A stretch of 5,865 bases of DNA from Thermoplasmata archaeon. GTDB taxonomy: Archaea > Thermoplasmatota > E2 > UBA202 > JdFR-43. The notes under the pieces were generated by a model. The model ran no database searches. It worked only from the letters and a program-made list of their open reading frames with translations, and was not told the origin of the DNA. The stretch lies in NCBI GenBank assembly GCA_021161135.1, contig JAGHBD010000146.1, positions 1 through 5,865 of the forward strand. Reading direction: 5' to 3'. The number at the start of each line of letters is the position of its first letter. Position 1 is the stretch's first letter. Shown one piece after another: positions 1-5,188 of the stretch. Position numbers and translations under genes: made by a program.

Positions 1-12
1 GTATTAAAAAGA

Positions 13-20
13 TTTTATAA
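13..20 (+). promoter_or_regulatory. TATA box of the DUF5611-like/EamA operon
   Basis: The string TTTTATAA, preceded by an A-rich stretch (AAAAAGA) where a BRE would sit, is centred about 25 bp before the ATG at 42. Archaeal transcription starts roughly 25 bp downstream of the TATA centre, so the mRNA should begin at or within a few bases of the start codon. No Shine-Dalgarno is visible, which fits a leaderless transcript. The position is read directly; its function is inferred. Confidence 0.7.
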
Positions 21-41
21 ACATTTTCTGTATCCAGTTTT

Positions 42-335
42 ATGCGCCGGTATTCAATAAAGAGAGGGCATAAGCCAGATTTGAATGCTCTCATCAAAAA
101 ATATTTTGGTGTCGATGGGAATGTTGAAGAAGGTGTGGAATTTGAGGCAGAAGGAATAGGAAAAGTTTATATGAAAAAGGAGGGAAATGCTATTCTCGTT
201 GATATAATCCCGCCGGAAAAGGTAACTGGCGATTATGCAGTGCTAAAAAAATGGAATGACTTTCTTTTCGAAGCAACAGGAAGAACTGCGAAGGAAAGGA
301 AGAAGTTAATGGAAAAAGAAACGATAGGAAAATGA
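42..335 (+). CDS. DUF5611-like small archaeal protein
   Basis: This is a 97-residue soluble protein of unknown function. It starts with a basic segment containing KRGHKPDL (residues 7-14) and ends with FLFEATGRTAKER (about 74-86) and a lysine-rich tail. This arrangement of an N-terminal KRG-x-x-PDL and a C-terminal F-x-x-ATG-x-T-AK-x-R is what I remember of the archaeal DUF5611 family, whose members are also about 100 residues long. There is no signal peptide, membrane segment or cysteine pair. The ATG at 42 is chosen because it lies one TATA-to-start distance from the box at 13-20. The stop overlaps the start of the EamA gene (ATGA at 332-335), so the two are probably co-transcribed and translationally coupled. 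The family assignment is from memory of motifs and is moderately sure; no role can be stated. Confidence 0.8.
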   Translation: MRRYSIKRGHKPDLNALIKKYFGVDGNVEEGVEFEAEGIGKVYMKKEGNAILVDIIPPEKVTGDYAVLKKWNDFLFEATGRTAKERKKLMEKETIGK

Positions 336-742
336 ATAGCGTGGCTGTGCTTTGCATAGCAGTTATTTTGCTTTGGGGAGTATGGGCATTTTTATTTAAA
401 GTAGGTGCAGACGAAATTGGAGTAAGAAAAGCATTATTTTATGCATATCTTACGGGAATGATTATAAGTGCTGCAATCGTAATATATTCATATCCAGGAA
501 AATGGGAAATAGGAAAAGGAGTGATGGCCATAATGTTTGCCACATTCATCGGCTTTGCAGGAACAATAATATGGTATTTTGCTCTTCAGAAATATAGGGC
601 GAGTATAATAACGCCTTTCACAGCCCTCTATCCCATCGTAACTGTTTTGCTCAGTGTTTTAATTCTCAAGGAAAAACTTTCTCCTGCCAATATTGTAGGC
701 ATAATGCTTGCCATTTTAGCAGGCATATTGCTTTCAATTTAA
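332..742 (+). CDS. Half-size EamA/DMT-family transporter
   Basis: This 136-residue integral membrane protein has five predicted hydrophobic helices, at about residues 2-23, 33-53, 62-84, 90-112 and 117-136. That matches one EamA (drug/metabolite transporter) unit; typical family members have two such units and about 300 residues. The last two helices carry the recognisable EamA pattern: PFTALYPIVTVLLSVLILKE followed by L-S and a glycine-rich final helix. As a single-repeat protein it would be expected to act as a dimer, like other half-size DMT proteins; the substrate cannot be predicted. It starts inside the stop of the upstream DUF5611-like gene (ATGA), with only a weak GGA upstream, so translation probably relies on coupling. 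Its TAA stop is shared, as TTAA, with the stop of the convergent thioredoxin-fold gene. It is complete rather than truncated, because the stop follows the natural end of helix five. Confidence 0.87.
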   Translation: MNSVAVLCIAVILLWGVWAFLFKVGADEIGVRKALFYAYLTGMIISAAIVIYSYPGKWEIGKGVMAIMFATFIGFAGTIIWYFALQKYRASIITPFTALYPIVTVLLSVLILKEKLSPANIVGIMLAILAGILLSI

Positions 743-1548
743 AGTTCGATGGCACACGTTTCATCCACAAACTGTGCAAGGAAGCGGGTTGGTTTTGGAT
801 CATCCCATGGGTTCTTCTGTATTTTTGGCAACCAGTGAGCAATGTAGGCGAGAACCATTGTATTTCCCTGCTGCATGTCATATTTATTGCTCCACTCAAC
901 TTCTATATTTTTCGTTTCTCCGCCCTTAAGCCATATATACTTATTCAATGCATAATCCATCAGTGTATAGTTGTAGTGTTTCCCGCTATTATCGAGCCAT
1001 CTCGAATTTATTTCAACAATGCATATGCGAAGATGGCCAAGATAGAAGCTGCTACCCTCATTTGTTATGGACAGAGATATGGCAATGTTATTTCCATTCC
1101 ATTCTGCATTTATTTCCATCGCTATATCATGAACTTCTCTATTTGCTGCCTCTTCGATGGCATTGCTATAGGCGAGTTCGCTTCTGTCATCAACAATCTT
1201 GTATCCGCCGTCAATATAGAGCATCGGAATATAAAAATCATTGAGTTCCCTTCCTCTCTTCATCGCTGCATCACTTTTATCATATACAAGCGTCATATAA
1301 TAAAAGGGGGCTGGCTGAGATGCAAATAATGTGTGCATTATTTCTGATGCACCAGGGCAATAAGGGCAATAAGTTGTTGAACCAAGTTCAACAAGCACAG
1401 TATGGGAGTAATCCTGAGAAGCTGACGAAATATCCTCATGGTGAGTATCGATAATAACTTTTCTCTCTTCATAATGAACTGTAACATTACTCGCAATTGG
1501 AAGTAACAAAAGCAGAGCCATGAAAAATGTGATTTTTCCTTTCATCAT
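739..1548 (-). CDS. Exported thioredoxin-fold protein with CPYC motif
   Basis: This is a 269-residue secreted or surface protein. Residues 1-20 form a signal peptide: K3 and K5, then a hydrophobic core up to about A19, with plausible cleavage after S20. Residues about 48-135 look like a thioredoxin fold: a core strand (TVLVELGS), the redox motif C61-P-Y-C64-P, and a probable cis-proline loop (IPMLYIDGG, P108). The CPYCPGA context resembles Omp28-type and other extracytoplasmic thioredoxin-like domains. Residues about 140-265 are rich in beta strands and hydroxylated or asparagine residues, suggesting an immunoglobulin-like or CARDB-like sandwich. The segment NPWDDPKPTRF near the end is distinctive. 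No C-terminal membrane anchor is seen. A role in thiol-disulfide exchange outside the membrane is likely, but the client is unknown. Two adjacent ATGs (1548 and 1545) could both serve; the upstream TATA-like box fits a leaderless start at either. Confidence 0.85.
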   Translation of the reverse strand: MMKGKITFFMALLLLLPIASNVTVHYEERKVIIDTHHEDISSASQDYSHTVLVELGSTTYCPYCPGASEIMHTLFASQPAPFYYMTLVYDKSDAAMKRGRELNDFYIPMLYIDGGYKIVDDRSELAYSNAIEEAANREVHDIAMEINAEWNGNNIAISLSITNEGSSFYLGHLRICIVEINSRWLDNSGKHYNYTLMDYALNKYIWLKGGETKNIEVEWSNKYDMQQGNTMVLAYIAHWLPKIQKNPWDDPKPTRFLAQFVDETCAIEL

Positions 1549-1567
1549 AAAATTTGAATGGAAAGTG

Positions 1568-1578
1568 AATATAAAAAT
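1568..1578 (-). promoter_or_regulatory. TATA-like box of the thioredoxin-fold gene
   Basis: On the minus strand this stretch reads TTTTTATATTC, centred about 25-27 bp before the paired ATGs at 1548 and 1545. It predicts a leaderless or nearly leaderless mRNA. Read on the plus strand, the same AT-rich segment (ATATAAAAA) could act as a weak divergent element, but its spacing does not suit the rlmH start at 1629. Confidence 0.6.
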
Positions 1579-1597
1579 ATCTCGATAGATGAAGATA

Positions 1598-1608
1598 AAA
1601 TTAAATTA
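1598..1608 (+). promoter_or_regulatory. Putative TATA-like box of rlmH
   Basis: The run AAATTAAATTA is centred about 26 bp before the rlmH ATG at 1629, the same spacing as at the other promoters here. It is less canonical than the box at 2138. No Shine-Dalgarno precedes 1629, so a leaderless start is the simplest reading. Confidence 0.45.
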
Positions 1609-1628
1609 ATCATGGATGAATTCAAATC

Positions 1629-2030
1629 ATGATAAAGATAGTTTGCATAGGAAAACTCAAGGAAAAATTTTACAGGGAAGCGGAAAAAGAATACCTGAAG
1701 AGGATAGGTAAATTCATCAGAATAGAGGTGGAGGAAAAAGAATTTTTTGGCGAGGAAAAATGTGATTGTAGAATATATCTCGATGAAAAGGGTGAAGAAA
1801 TGGACTCGATGAAATTTGCTAAATTTATGCACGATTTGATGCTTCAGCATAAAACCATATGTTTTTTTATTGGTGGATGGGAGGGCATAGATGAGGAGGA
1901 AAAAGATAAGGCAGATTATATTTTATCTCTTTCAAAGATGACTTTTCCTTATCAGCTCTGCAGAATAATATTGCTAGAGCAAGTATATAGGGCTCTTACA
2001 ATAATAAAGGGCATTTCTTATCATAAATGA
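1629..2030 (+). CDS. rlmH: RlmH: 23S rRNA (pseudouridine1915-N3)-methyltransferase
   Basis: This is a 133-residue SPOUT-class (alpha/beta knot) methyltransferase. In bacteria RlmH uses S-adenosylmethionine to methylate N3 of pseudouridine 1915 in helix 69 of 23S rRNA, acting on the assembled 70S ribosome as a homodimer. The family signature is clear: an N-terminal IGKLKEKFYREAEKEYLKRI (about 7-26), the SAM-loop FIGGWEG (80-86), LSLSKMTFPYQLCR (99-112), EQVYRA (117-122) and the conserved C-terminal Y131-H132-K133. The protein is about 20 residues shorter than E. coli RlmH (155), mainly in the middle, while all knot motifs are kept. The usual H in the T-x-P-H-Q motif is Y108 here. It sits alone between a divergent promoter and the regulator gene. 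The ATG at 1629 is chosen because the family N-terminus begins right there. Confidence 0.93.
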   Translation: MIKIVCIGKLKEKFYREAEKEYLKRIGKFIRIEVEEKEFFGEEKCDCRIYLDEKGEEMDSMKFAKFMHDLMLQHKTICFFIGGWEGIDEEEKDKADYILSLSKMTFPYQLCRIILLEQVYRALTIIKGISYHK

Positions 2031-2049
2031 TGCATAAAGCATGCATAAA
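2030..2049 (+). repeat. Two 9-bp direct repeats after rlmH
   Basis: ATGCATAAA occurs at 2030-2038 and again at 2041-2049, an 11-bp period (about one helical turn), with GCATGC as a small palindrome across the junction. The first copy overlaps the rlmH stop codon. Helical-turn spacing could suit a DNA-binding protein, but the sequence is low in complexity and this may be chance. Confidence 0.35.
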
Positions 2050-2084
2050 TTTGACGAATTTGTTATGGCTCCATCTTAAATGCG

Positions 2085-2101
2085 TTGTTCTGCCAGAACA
2101 A
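2085..2101. promoter_or_regulatory. Perfect 17-bp palindrome, candidate operator
   Basis: TTGTTCTGCCAGAACAA has two perfect 8-bp arms around a single central C (2093). It ends about 37 bp upstream of the TATA box and 67 bp upstream of the regulator ATG. That is the place for an activator or autoregulatory site of a dimeric winged-helix protein. No thymidine run follows it, so it is a poor intrinsic terminator for rlmH. I did not find a second exact copy in the window. Confidence 0.5.
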
Positions 2102-2116
2102 AATTGTTGACAGGTT

Positions 2117-2164
2117 GCAATATATAGTAGGACAACATATATAAATACAGTAAAACAATATTGC
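2117..2164. repeat. Inverted GCAATAT arms flanking the TATA box
   Basis: GCAATAT at 2117-2123 has its reverse complement ATATTGC at 2158-2164. The pair brackets the TATA box (2138-2147), with the second arm falling just before the predicted start of transcription. The 3' arm lies within CAATATTG, itself an 8-bp palindrome. Such bracketing could be two half-sites for a repressor, but seven-base AT-rich arms can also arise by chance. Confidence 0.3.
2138..2147 (+). promoter_or_regulatory. TATA box of the FilR1-type regulator operon
   Basis: TATATAAATA is the most canonical archaeal TATA box in the window. Its centre lies about 25 bp before the ATG at 2168, predicting a leaderless mRNA. A second, weaker AT element (AATATATAG at 2120-2128) lies upstream and could give a leader of roughly 18 nt. 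Confidence 0.75.
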
Positions 2165-2167
2165 TTC

Positions 2168-2989
2168 ATGAATAATCTATACAAAATGTATGAGGAGGTT
2201 GATGAAGAGTTAAAATTTCTTACTACGTCTGGGGTGAGAATAAAAATGCTTGCAAGCTTGCTCGAAAAACCGAAAACATCCACGCAACTCAAGGATGAGA
2301 TGGGAGTAGGAGCTTCTACCGTCATACATGCTGCCCGCGATCTCGAGCAAGATGGATTGCTCATAGAAAAAACAGATGGATATCATCTTACAGGAGCCGG
2401 CAAAATAATGGCTCTTAAAATTATAGATGTTATCACAACTCTTAAAACTGTAGCAAATGAAAGAGAATTCTGGAAGACTCATGACATAAGTGATATTCCT
2501 CCAGAATTTCTTCTCAGAATAGGAGCTCTGGCGGATGCAAAAATTATAAAGGATACGCCAACGAACCTCATGAGGGGGCTGAGTCTCTATTTCAAACTAA
2601 TAAGAAAAGCAAAGGAGATGAGAGGAATATCATCAATTTTCCATCCTCGCTTTCCCGATATTATAGAAAAACTTGCTGACAGGGGAGTGGAGATGGAATT
2701 TGTTGTAACTCCAAATGTTTTTTCCACACTTACACAGGCAAAATATAAAGAGAGGCTTAAAAAACTCGTAGCGAGAGATAACTTCTCCCTTTATCTTTCT
2801 GAAAGAGAGATAAAACTTGCTTTTACGGTAACAGATTTTGTGCTTTCTTTCGCTCTATATTTTTCAGATGGAACATTCGATAATGCGCAAGATTTGATAA
2901 GTTATGAGGAGGAGGCGATAAAATGGGGTAGAGAGTTATTTGAATATTACAAAAGCAGAGCAAAACCTGTTAAAGAAGAGGATATATGA
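2168..2989 (+). CDS. FilR1-type (DUF1724) winged-helix transcriptional regulator
   Basis: This 273-residue cytoplasmic regulator has an N-terminal winged helix-turn-helix at about residues 17-85: the helix SGVRIKMLASLLEK, then TSTQLKDEMGVGASTVIHAARDLEQDGLL as turn plus recognition helix, and the wing ending in YHLTGAGK. The rest, from about HDISDIPPEFL (residue 105) to the end, matches the methanogen FilR1 middle domain (DUF1724), including ALADAKIIKDTPTNL and the closing DNAQDLISYEEEAIKWGRELFEYY. The family is nearly confined to archaea and is named after a regulator of filament formation in Methanosaeta. Its ligand is generally unknown; the alpha/beta C-terminal domain is thought to sense a signal. 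The last 50 bp overlap the UbiA-family gene, so the two form an operon. The palindrome and inverted repeats upstream suggest autoregulation, which is an inference. Confidence 0.9.
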   Translation: MNNLYKMYEEVDEELKFLTTSGVRIKMLASLLEKPKTSTQLKDEMGVGASTVIHAARDLEQDGLLIEKTDGYHLTGAGKIMALKIIDVITTLKTVANEREFWKTHDISDIPPEFLLRIGALADAKIIKDTPTNLMRGLSLYFKLIRKAKEMRGISSIFHPRFPDIIEKLADRGVEMEFVVTPNVFSTLTQAKYKERLKKLVARDNFSLYLSEREIKLAFTVTDFVLSFALYFSDGTFDNAQDLISYEEEAIKWGRELFEYYKSRAKPVKEEDI

Positions 2990-3815
2990 GATTTTCCTTA
3001 ACTTTCTGACTTTTCTTACAGTATCCTCTATTTTTATATCTTTTTGCAGTTGGTCAATAATGTACCTATCCTTTTCATTTTTTTCTCTCGAAGCCAGATT
3101 AGAAATCCTCGCTGCCTCATTTTTTGTCACTATGAGCATATATACGCTGAATAAAAAAACAGATAAGGAGGAAGATGCAATAAACATGCCTGAAAGAAAG
3201 AAATTTGCTGAATCAAAGGCAATAGTACCCCTCTCTCTTTTTTCATACGCCGCCGCCATTACGCTGGGCGGGGTGGAGAGGAGGATTTTTATTCTCGTTC
3301 TTTTGGTTCCGCTTTTTGCTGGATTTGTTTATAGTATAAAAATTGGTGGTATCCGCCTAAAGGATATTTTTTTGATGAAAAACACGATCATCGCCATCTC
3401 CTGTGCAAGCGTTGCGATAATGCCTTTTTTTTATTCCCTCGATTATATAAAACTTCTTTTTATCTATTCCTTCTTCTTCATGAAACTCTTTTTAAATACA
3501 GTAGTTTTTGATATGAGAGATGTGGAAGGAGATAGAGTAAATAATATACGAACGATTCCGGTGAGATTGGGGATAGAAAAAACAAAAAGGATACTGCATA
3601 TAATAAACATCTCCATATTCCTTCTTATAATAGCCGGCGCCCTTCATGGAATATTTGCAAAATATCTTCCTGTTCTTCTATTTTCCATAATGTATGCCCA
3701 TCTCTACATCCATTTTTCGGATAAAATGCCAAAAGGAGCATATGATTTTGTTGTTGATGGAGAATGGATTTATCTTGCAACCATGGTTTTTGCATTTAAC
3801 AATTTCATATACTGA
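2940..3815 (+). CDS. UbiA-family membrane prenyltransferase
   Basis: This 291-residue polytopic membrane protein belongs to the UbiA superfamily of intramembrane aromatic/lipid prenyltransferases, which move a polyprenyl group from its diphosphate to an acceptor. It shows about eight or nine hydrophobic helices. The first Asp-rich motif is N71-K-K-T-D75-K-E-E-D79 followed by IN-x-PER; the second is D191-M-R-D194-V-E-G-D198, followed by RTIPVRLGIEKT. In the first motif the usual Asp after Asn is Lys. LKDIFLMKN (140-148) is also typical. The start is the non-ATG codon TTG at 2940, inside the regulator gene; the next in-frame ATG (3060, residue 41) would remove helix one, and the ATG at 2986 is in another frame and stops after seven codons. 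The acceptor cannot be told: archaeal relatives make ether lipids, quinones or other lipids. It overlaps convergent purM by 11 bp. Confidence 0.85.
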   Translation: MNITKAEQNLLKKRIYEIFLNFLTFLTVSSIFISFCSWSIMYLSFSFFSLEARLEILAASFFVTMSIYTLNKKTDKEEDAINMPERKKFAESKAIVPLSLFSYAAAITLGGVERRIFILVLLVPLFAGFVYSIKIGGIRLKDIFLMKNTIIAISCASVAIMPFFYSLDYIKLLFIYSFFFMKLFLNTVVFDMRDVEGDRVNNIRTIPVRLGIEKTKRILHIINISIFLLIIAGALHGIFAKYLPVLLFSIMYAHLYIHFSDKMPKGAYDFVVDGEWIYLATMVFAFNNFIY

Positions 3816-4767
3816 TTTTCATACTTGGAATTTTTACCCCATGTCCCTTCTCAACCCTTCCAACAACCTTCGCTTCCACATATTTACCCAGCAACTGCAA
3901 CGCCTCATCCTCATCTTCTTTTGCCACAATAACTGCCATTCCCATTCCCATATTGAAGGTTTTATACATTTCTTCATCGCTAACATTGCCAAGTTTTTGT
4001 ATAATTTTGAAAATCGGCTGAGGCTCGATAGGGCTTTCTATCACAAAACATACATTTTTGTTTATCCTCGCCAGTTTTTTTAACCCTCCTCCCGTAATGT
4101 GGGCAATTCCTTTAACATCCACTTTACTCCATAATTCCAGAATTTCCTTTACATATATTCTTGTGGGCTCAAGGAGAGTATATCCTATTATTCCTATTTC
4201 ATCGATTTCATCATGGAAAGAGTAGCCATTGTTCCTGAAAACTTTCCTGGCGAGGGTATAACCGTTGGAGTGTATTCCACTACTTCTCAACCCTATTATC
4301 ACGTCTCCTTCCTTCATCTCTTTGGGCATATCCTTTTCCACAACTCCGAGGCATGTGCCAGCGAGATCAAAACCTCTTATTATTTCTGGCAGGGTGGCTG
4401 TTTCTCCTCCAATTATTGCTACGCCTGCCTGCTCAGCCCCTTTTTTAAGCCCTTTTGCAATTTCTCTTGCCATATCAACATCCATTTTTTCCATTGCAAG
4501 GTAATCAACGAGAGCAACTGGCTTAGCACCCATTACCAAGGCATCATTCACATTCATTGCAATGCAGTCAATGCCTATTGTATCCCATTTCTTCATTTCA
4601 TTTGCAACTATCACTTTGCTCCCAACTCCATCTGTACATAATACAAATTTTAGCCCGTTTACCTCCACCCTGTCTTTTTCAAATCCAATTGTAGATAACA
4701 GAGTTGAAACAACTCTTTCCTCCTTTTCTATATCAACGCCTGCTTTGGCGTAGGTAAATTCATCCAT
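3805..4767 (-). CDS. purM: Phosphoribosylformylglycinamidine cyclo-ligase (AIR synthetase)
   Basis: PurM closes the imidazole ring in de novo purine synthesis: FGAM + ATP gives AIR + ADP + phosphate (EC 6.3.3.1), in the cytoplasm as a homodimer. The 320-residue protein is close to the usual 330-345 and shows the expected order of motifs: YAKAGVD (6-12), the ATP-binding loop TDGVGSK (45-51), DCIAMNVNDALVMGAKPVALVDY (67-89), GGETATLP (119-126), SSGIHSNGY (161-169), LLEPTRIYV (197-205), AHITGGG (221-227) and FNMGMGM (270-276). All are intact. It lies downstream of the DUF123 gene with a 28-bp gap holding a TATA-like box, so it may have its own promoter as well as read-through. No other purine gene is in the window. 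The short N-terminus, before YAKAGVD, is normal for the family and supports the ATG at 4767. Confidence 0.97.
   Translation of the reverse strand: MDEFTYAKAGVDIEKEERVVSTLLSTIGFEKDRVEVNGLKFVLCTDGVGSKVIVANEMKKWDTIGIDCIAMNVNDALVMGAKPVALVDYLAMEKMDVDMAREIAKGLKKGAEQAGVAIIGGETATLPEIIRGFDLAGTCLGVVEKDMPKEMKEGDVIIGLRSSGIHSNGYTLARKVFRNNGYSFHDEIDEIGIIGYTLLEPTRIYVKEILELWSKVDVKGIAHITGGGLKKLARINKNVCFVIESPIEPQPIFKIIQKLGNVSDEEMYKTFNMGMGMAVIVAKEDEDEALQLLGKYVEAKVVGRVEKGHGVKIPSMKISI
3816..3837 (+). terminator. Possible T-rich termination region after the UbiA gene
   Basis: Directly after the UbiA stop, the plus strand has TTTT (3816-3819) and TTTTT (3832-3836) inside the 3' end of convergent purM. Archaeal RNA polymerase often terminates at T-tracts without a hairpin. 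The runs are short, so this is only a weak candidate. Confidence 0.25.
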
Positions 4768-4783
4768 GAAAGTATATGGTGAA

Positions 4784-4795
4784 GATATAAATAAT
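4784..4795 (-). promoter_or_regulatory. TATA-like box of purM
   Basis: On the minus strand this reads ATTATTTATATC, centred about 22-24 bp before the purM ATG at 4767 and immediately after the DUF123 stop. It would give a very short or absent leader. It suggests purM can be transcribed independently of the two genes upstream. Confidence 0.5.
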
Positions 4796-5188
4796 CTATA
4801 GCACTTTCATTCCAGCTTCTATTGCAATTCTTTCAAGTATGCTGCATTCAGAATAAAAAAGGTGGCTATGACATTTGCAATCGCTTGCCCCAAAATTTTT
4901 TACATATGCTGCATTTTTTATAAAGAGTCCTGCCAATTTGCATTCCTCTTTCTCGATACTTTCTTTATAGAATACTTTCACAATCTTTGCTTTTTCAAGA
5001 AAATAGTCAATATGCCATCTCTTTTTCTTTTCTTTTTTCATATGCCTCTCAACTCTTTTCTCTATCCCATTCATTGCTGAGCCCACATACGCATAACATC
5101 CTTTTCTGAAATGGATTGTACCCAGTGCCCCTATTTTTATATCTGCATCCTCATTTAGCTCCATCAGCAAAACATAGCTCCCTCTCAT
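4796..5188 (-). CDS. DUF123/Uri-type GIY-YIG family protein
   Basis: This is a 130-residue protein of the DUF123 (COG1833, Uri superfamily endonuclease) branch of the GIY-YIG fold. The motifs in order are GSYVLLMEL (3-11, equivalent to the GIY strand), LGTIHFRKGCYAYVGSA (22-38, the YIG strand), a helix with the expected basic residues KRVERH (44-49), WHIDYFL (58-64), a candidate catalytic Glu at 81 or 82, and GASDCKCHSHLFY (100-112), whose Cys/His cluster may bind a metal. GIY-YIG proteins cut DNA using one Tyr, Arg and Glu set; for DUF123 members the substrate is not well defined, though some are fused to endonuclease III. A longer frame opens at 5242, but the ATG at 5188 is preferred: it forms ATGA with the upstream stop, and the family begins at this M-x-G-S-Y. 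It is probably coupled to the winged-helix gene. Confidence 0.88.
   Translation of the reverse strand: MRGSYVLLMELNEDADIKIGALGTIHFRKGCYAYVGSAMNGIEKRVERHMKKEKKKRWHIDYFLEKAKIVKVFYKESIEKEECKLAGLFIKNAAYVKNFGASDCKCHSHLFYSECSILERIAIEAGMKVL

Noticed and set aside
835..1329. A 164-codon plus-strand frame antisense to the thioredoxin-fold gene.
   Set aside because: Its composition is what the reverse complement of a coding region gives; the minus-strand gene has a signal peptide, redox motif and promoter.
1558..1632. A 24-codon acidic plus-strand frame between the divergent genes whose TGA overlaps the rlmH ATG (ATGA at 1629-1632).
   Set aside because: No TATA-like box or Shine-Dalgarno serves its start, the likely rlmH promoter lies inside it, and the length is within chance. 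The ATGA overlap is suggestive, but not enough.
2047..2074. Small inverted repeats AAATT/AATTT (2047-2061) and ATGG/CCAT (2065-2074).
   Set aside because: Arms of four or five AT-rich bases are expected by chance in this composition.
2085..2101. The 17-bp palindrome read as the rlmH terminator.
   Set aside because: It lacks a following T-tract, the stem is short and the loop minimal, and it lies over 50 bp past the stop; an operator fits better.
2030..2110. A 26-codon plus-strand frame starting in a TGATG overlap with the rlmH stop and running through the palindrome.
   Set aside because: No recognisable features, it crosses a likely control region, and nothing supports translation.
1996..2364. 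A 122-codon minus-strand frame across the rlmH/regulator junction.
   Set aside because: It overlaps two strongly supported plus-strand genes and their promoter and shows no domain.
4213..4641. Long plus-strand frames opposite purM.
   Set aside because: PurM motifs are intact throughout on the minus strand; these are shadow frames.
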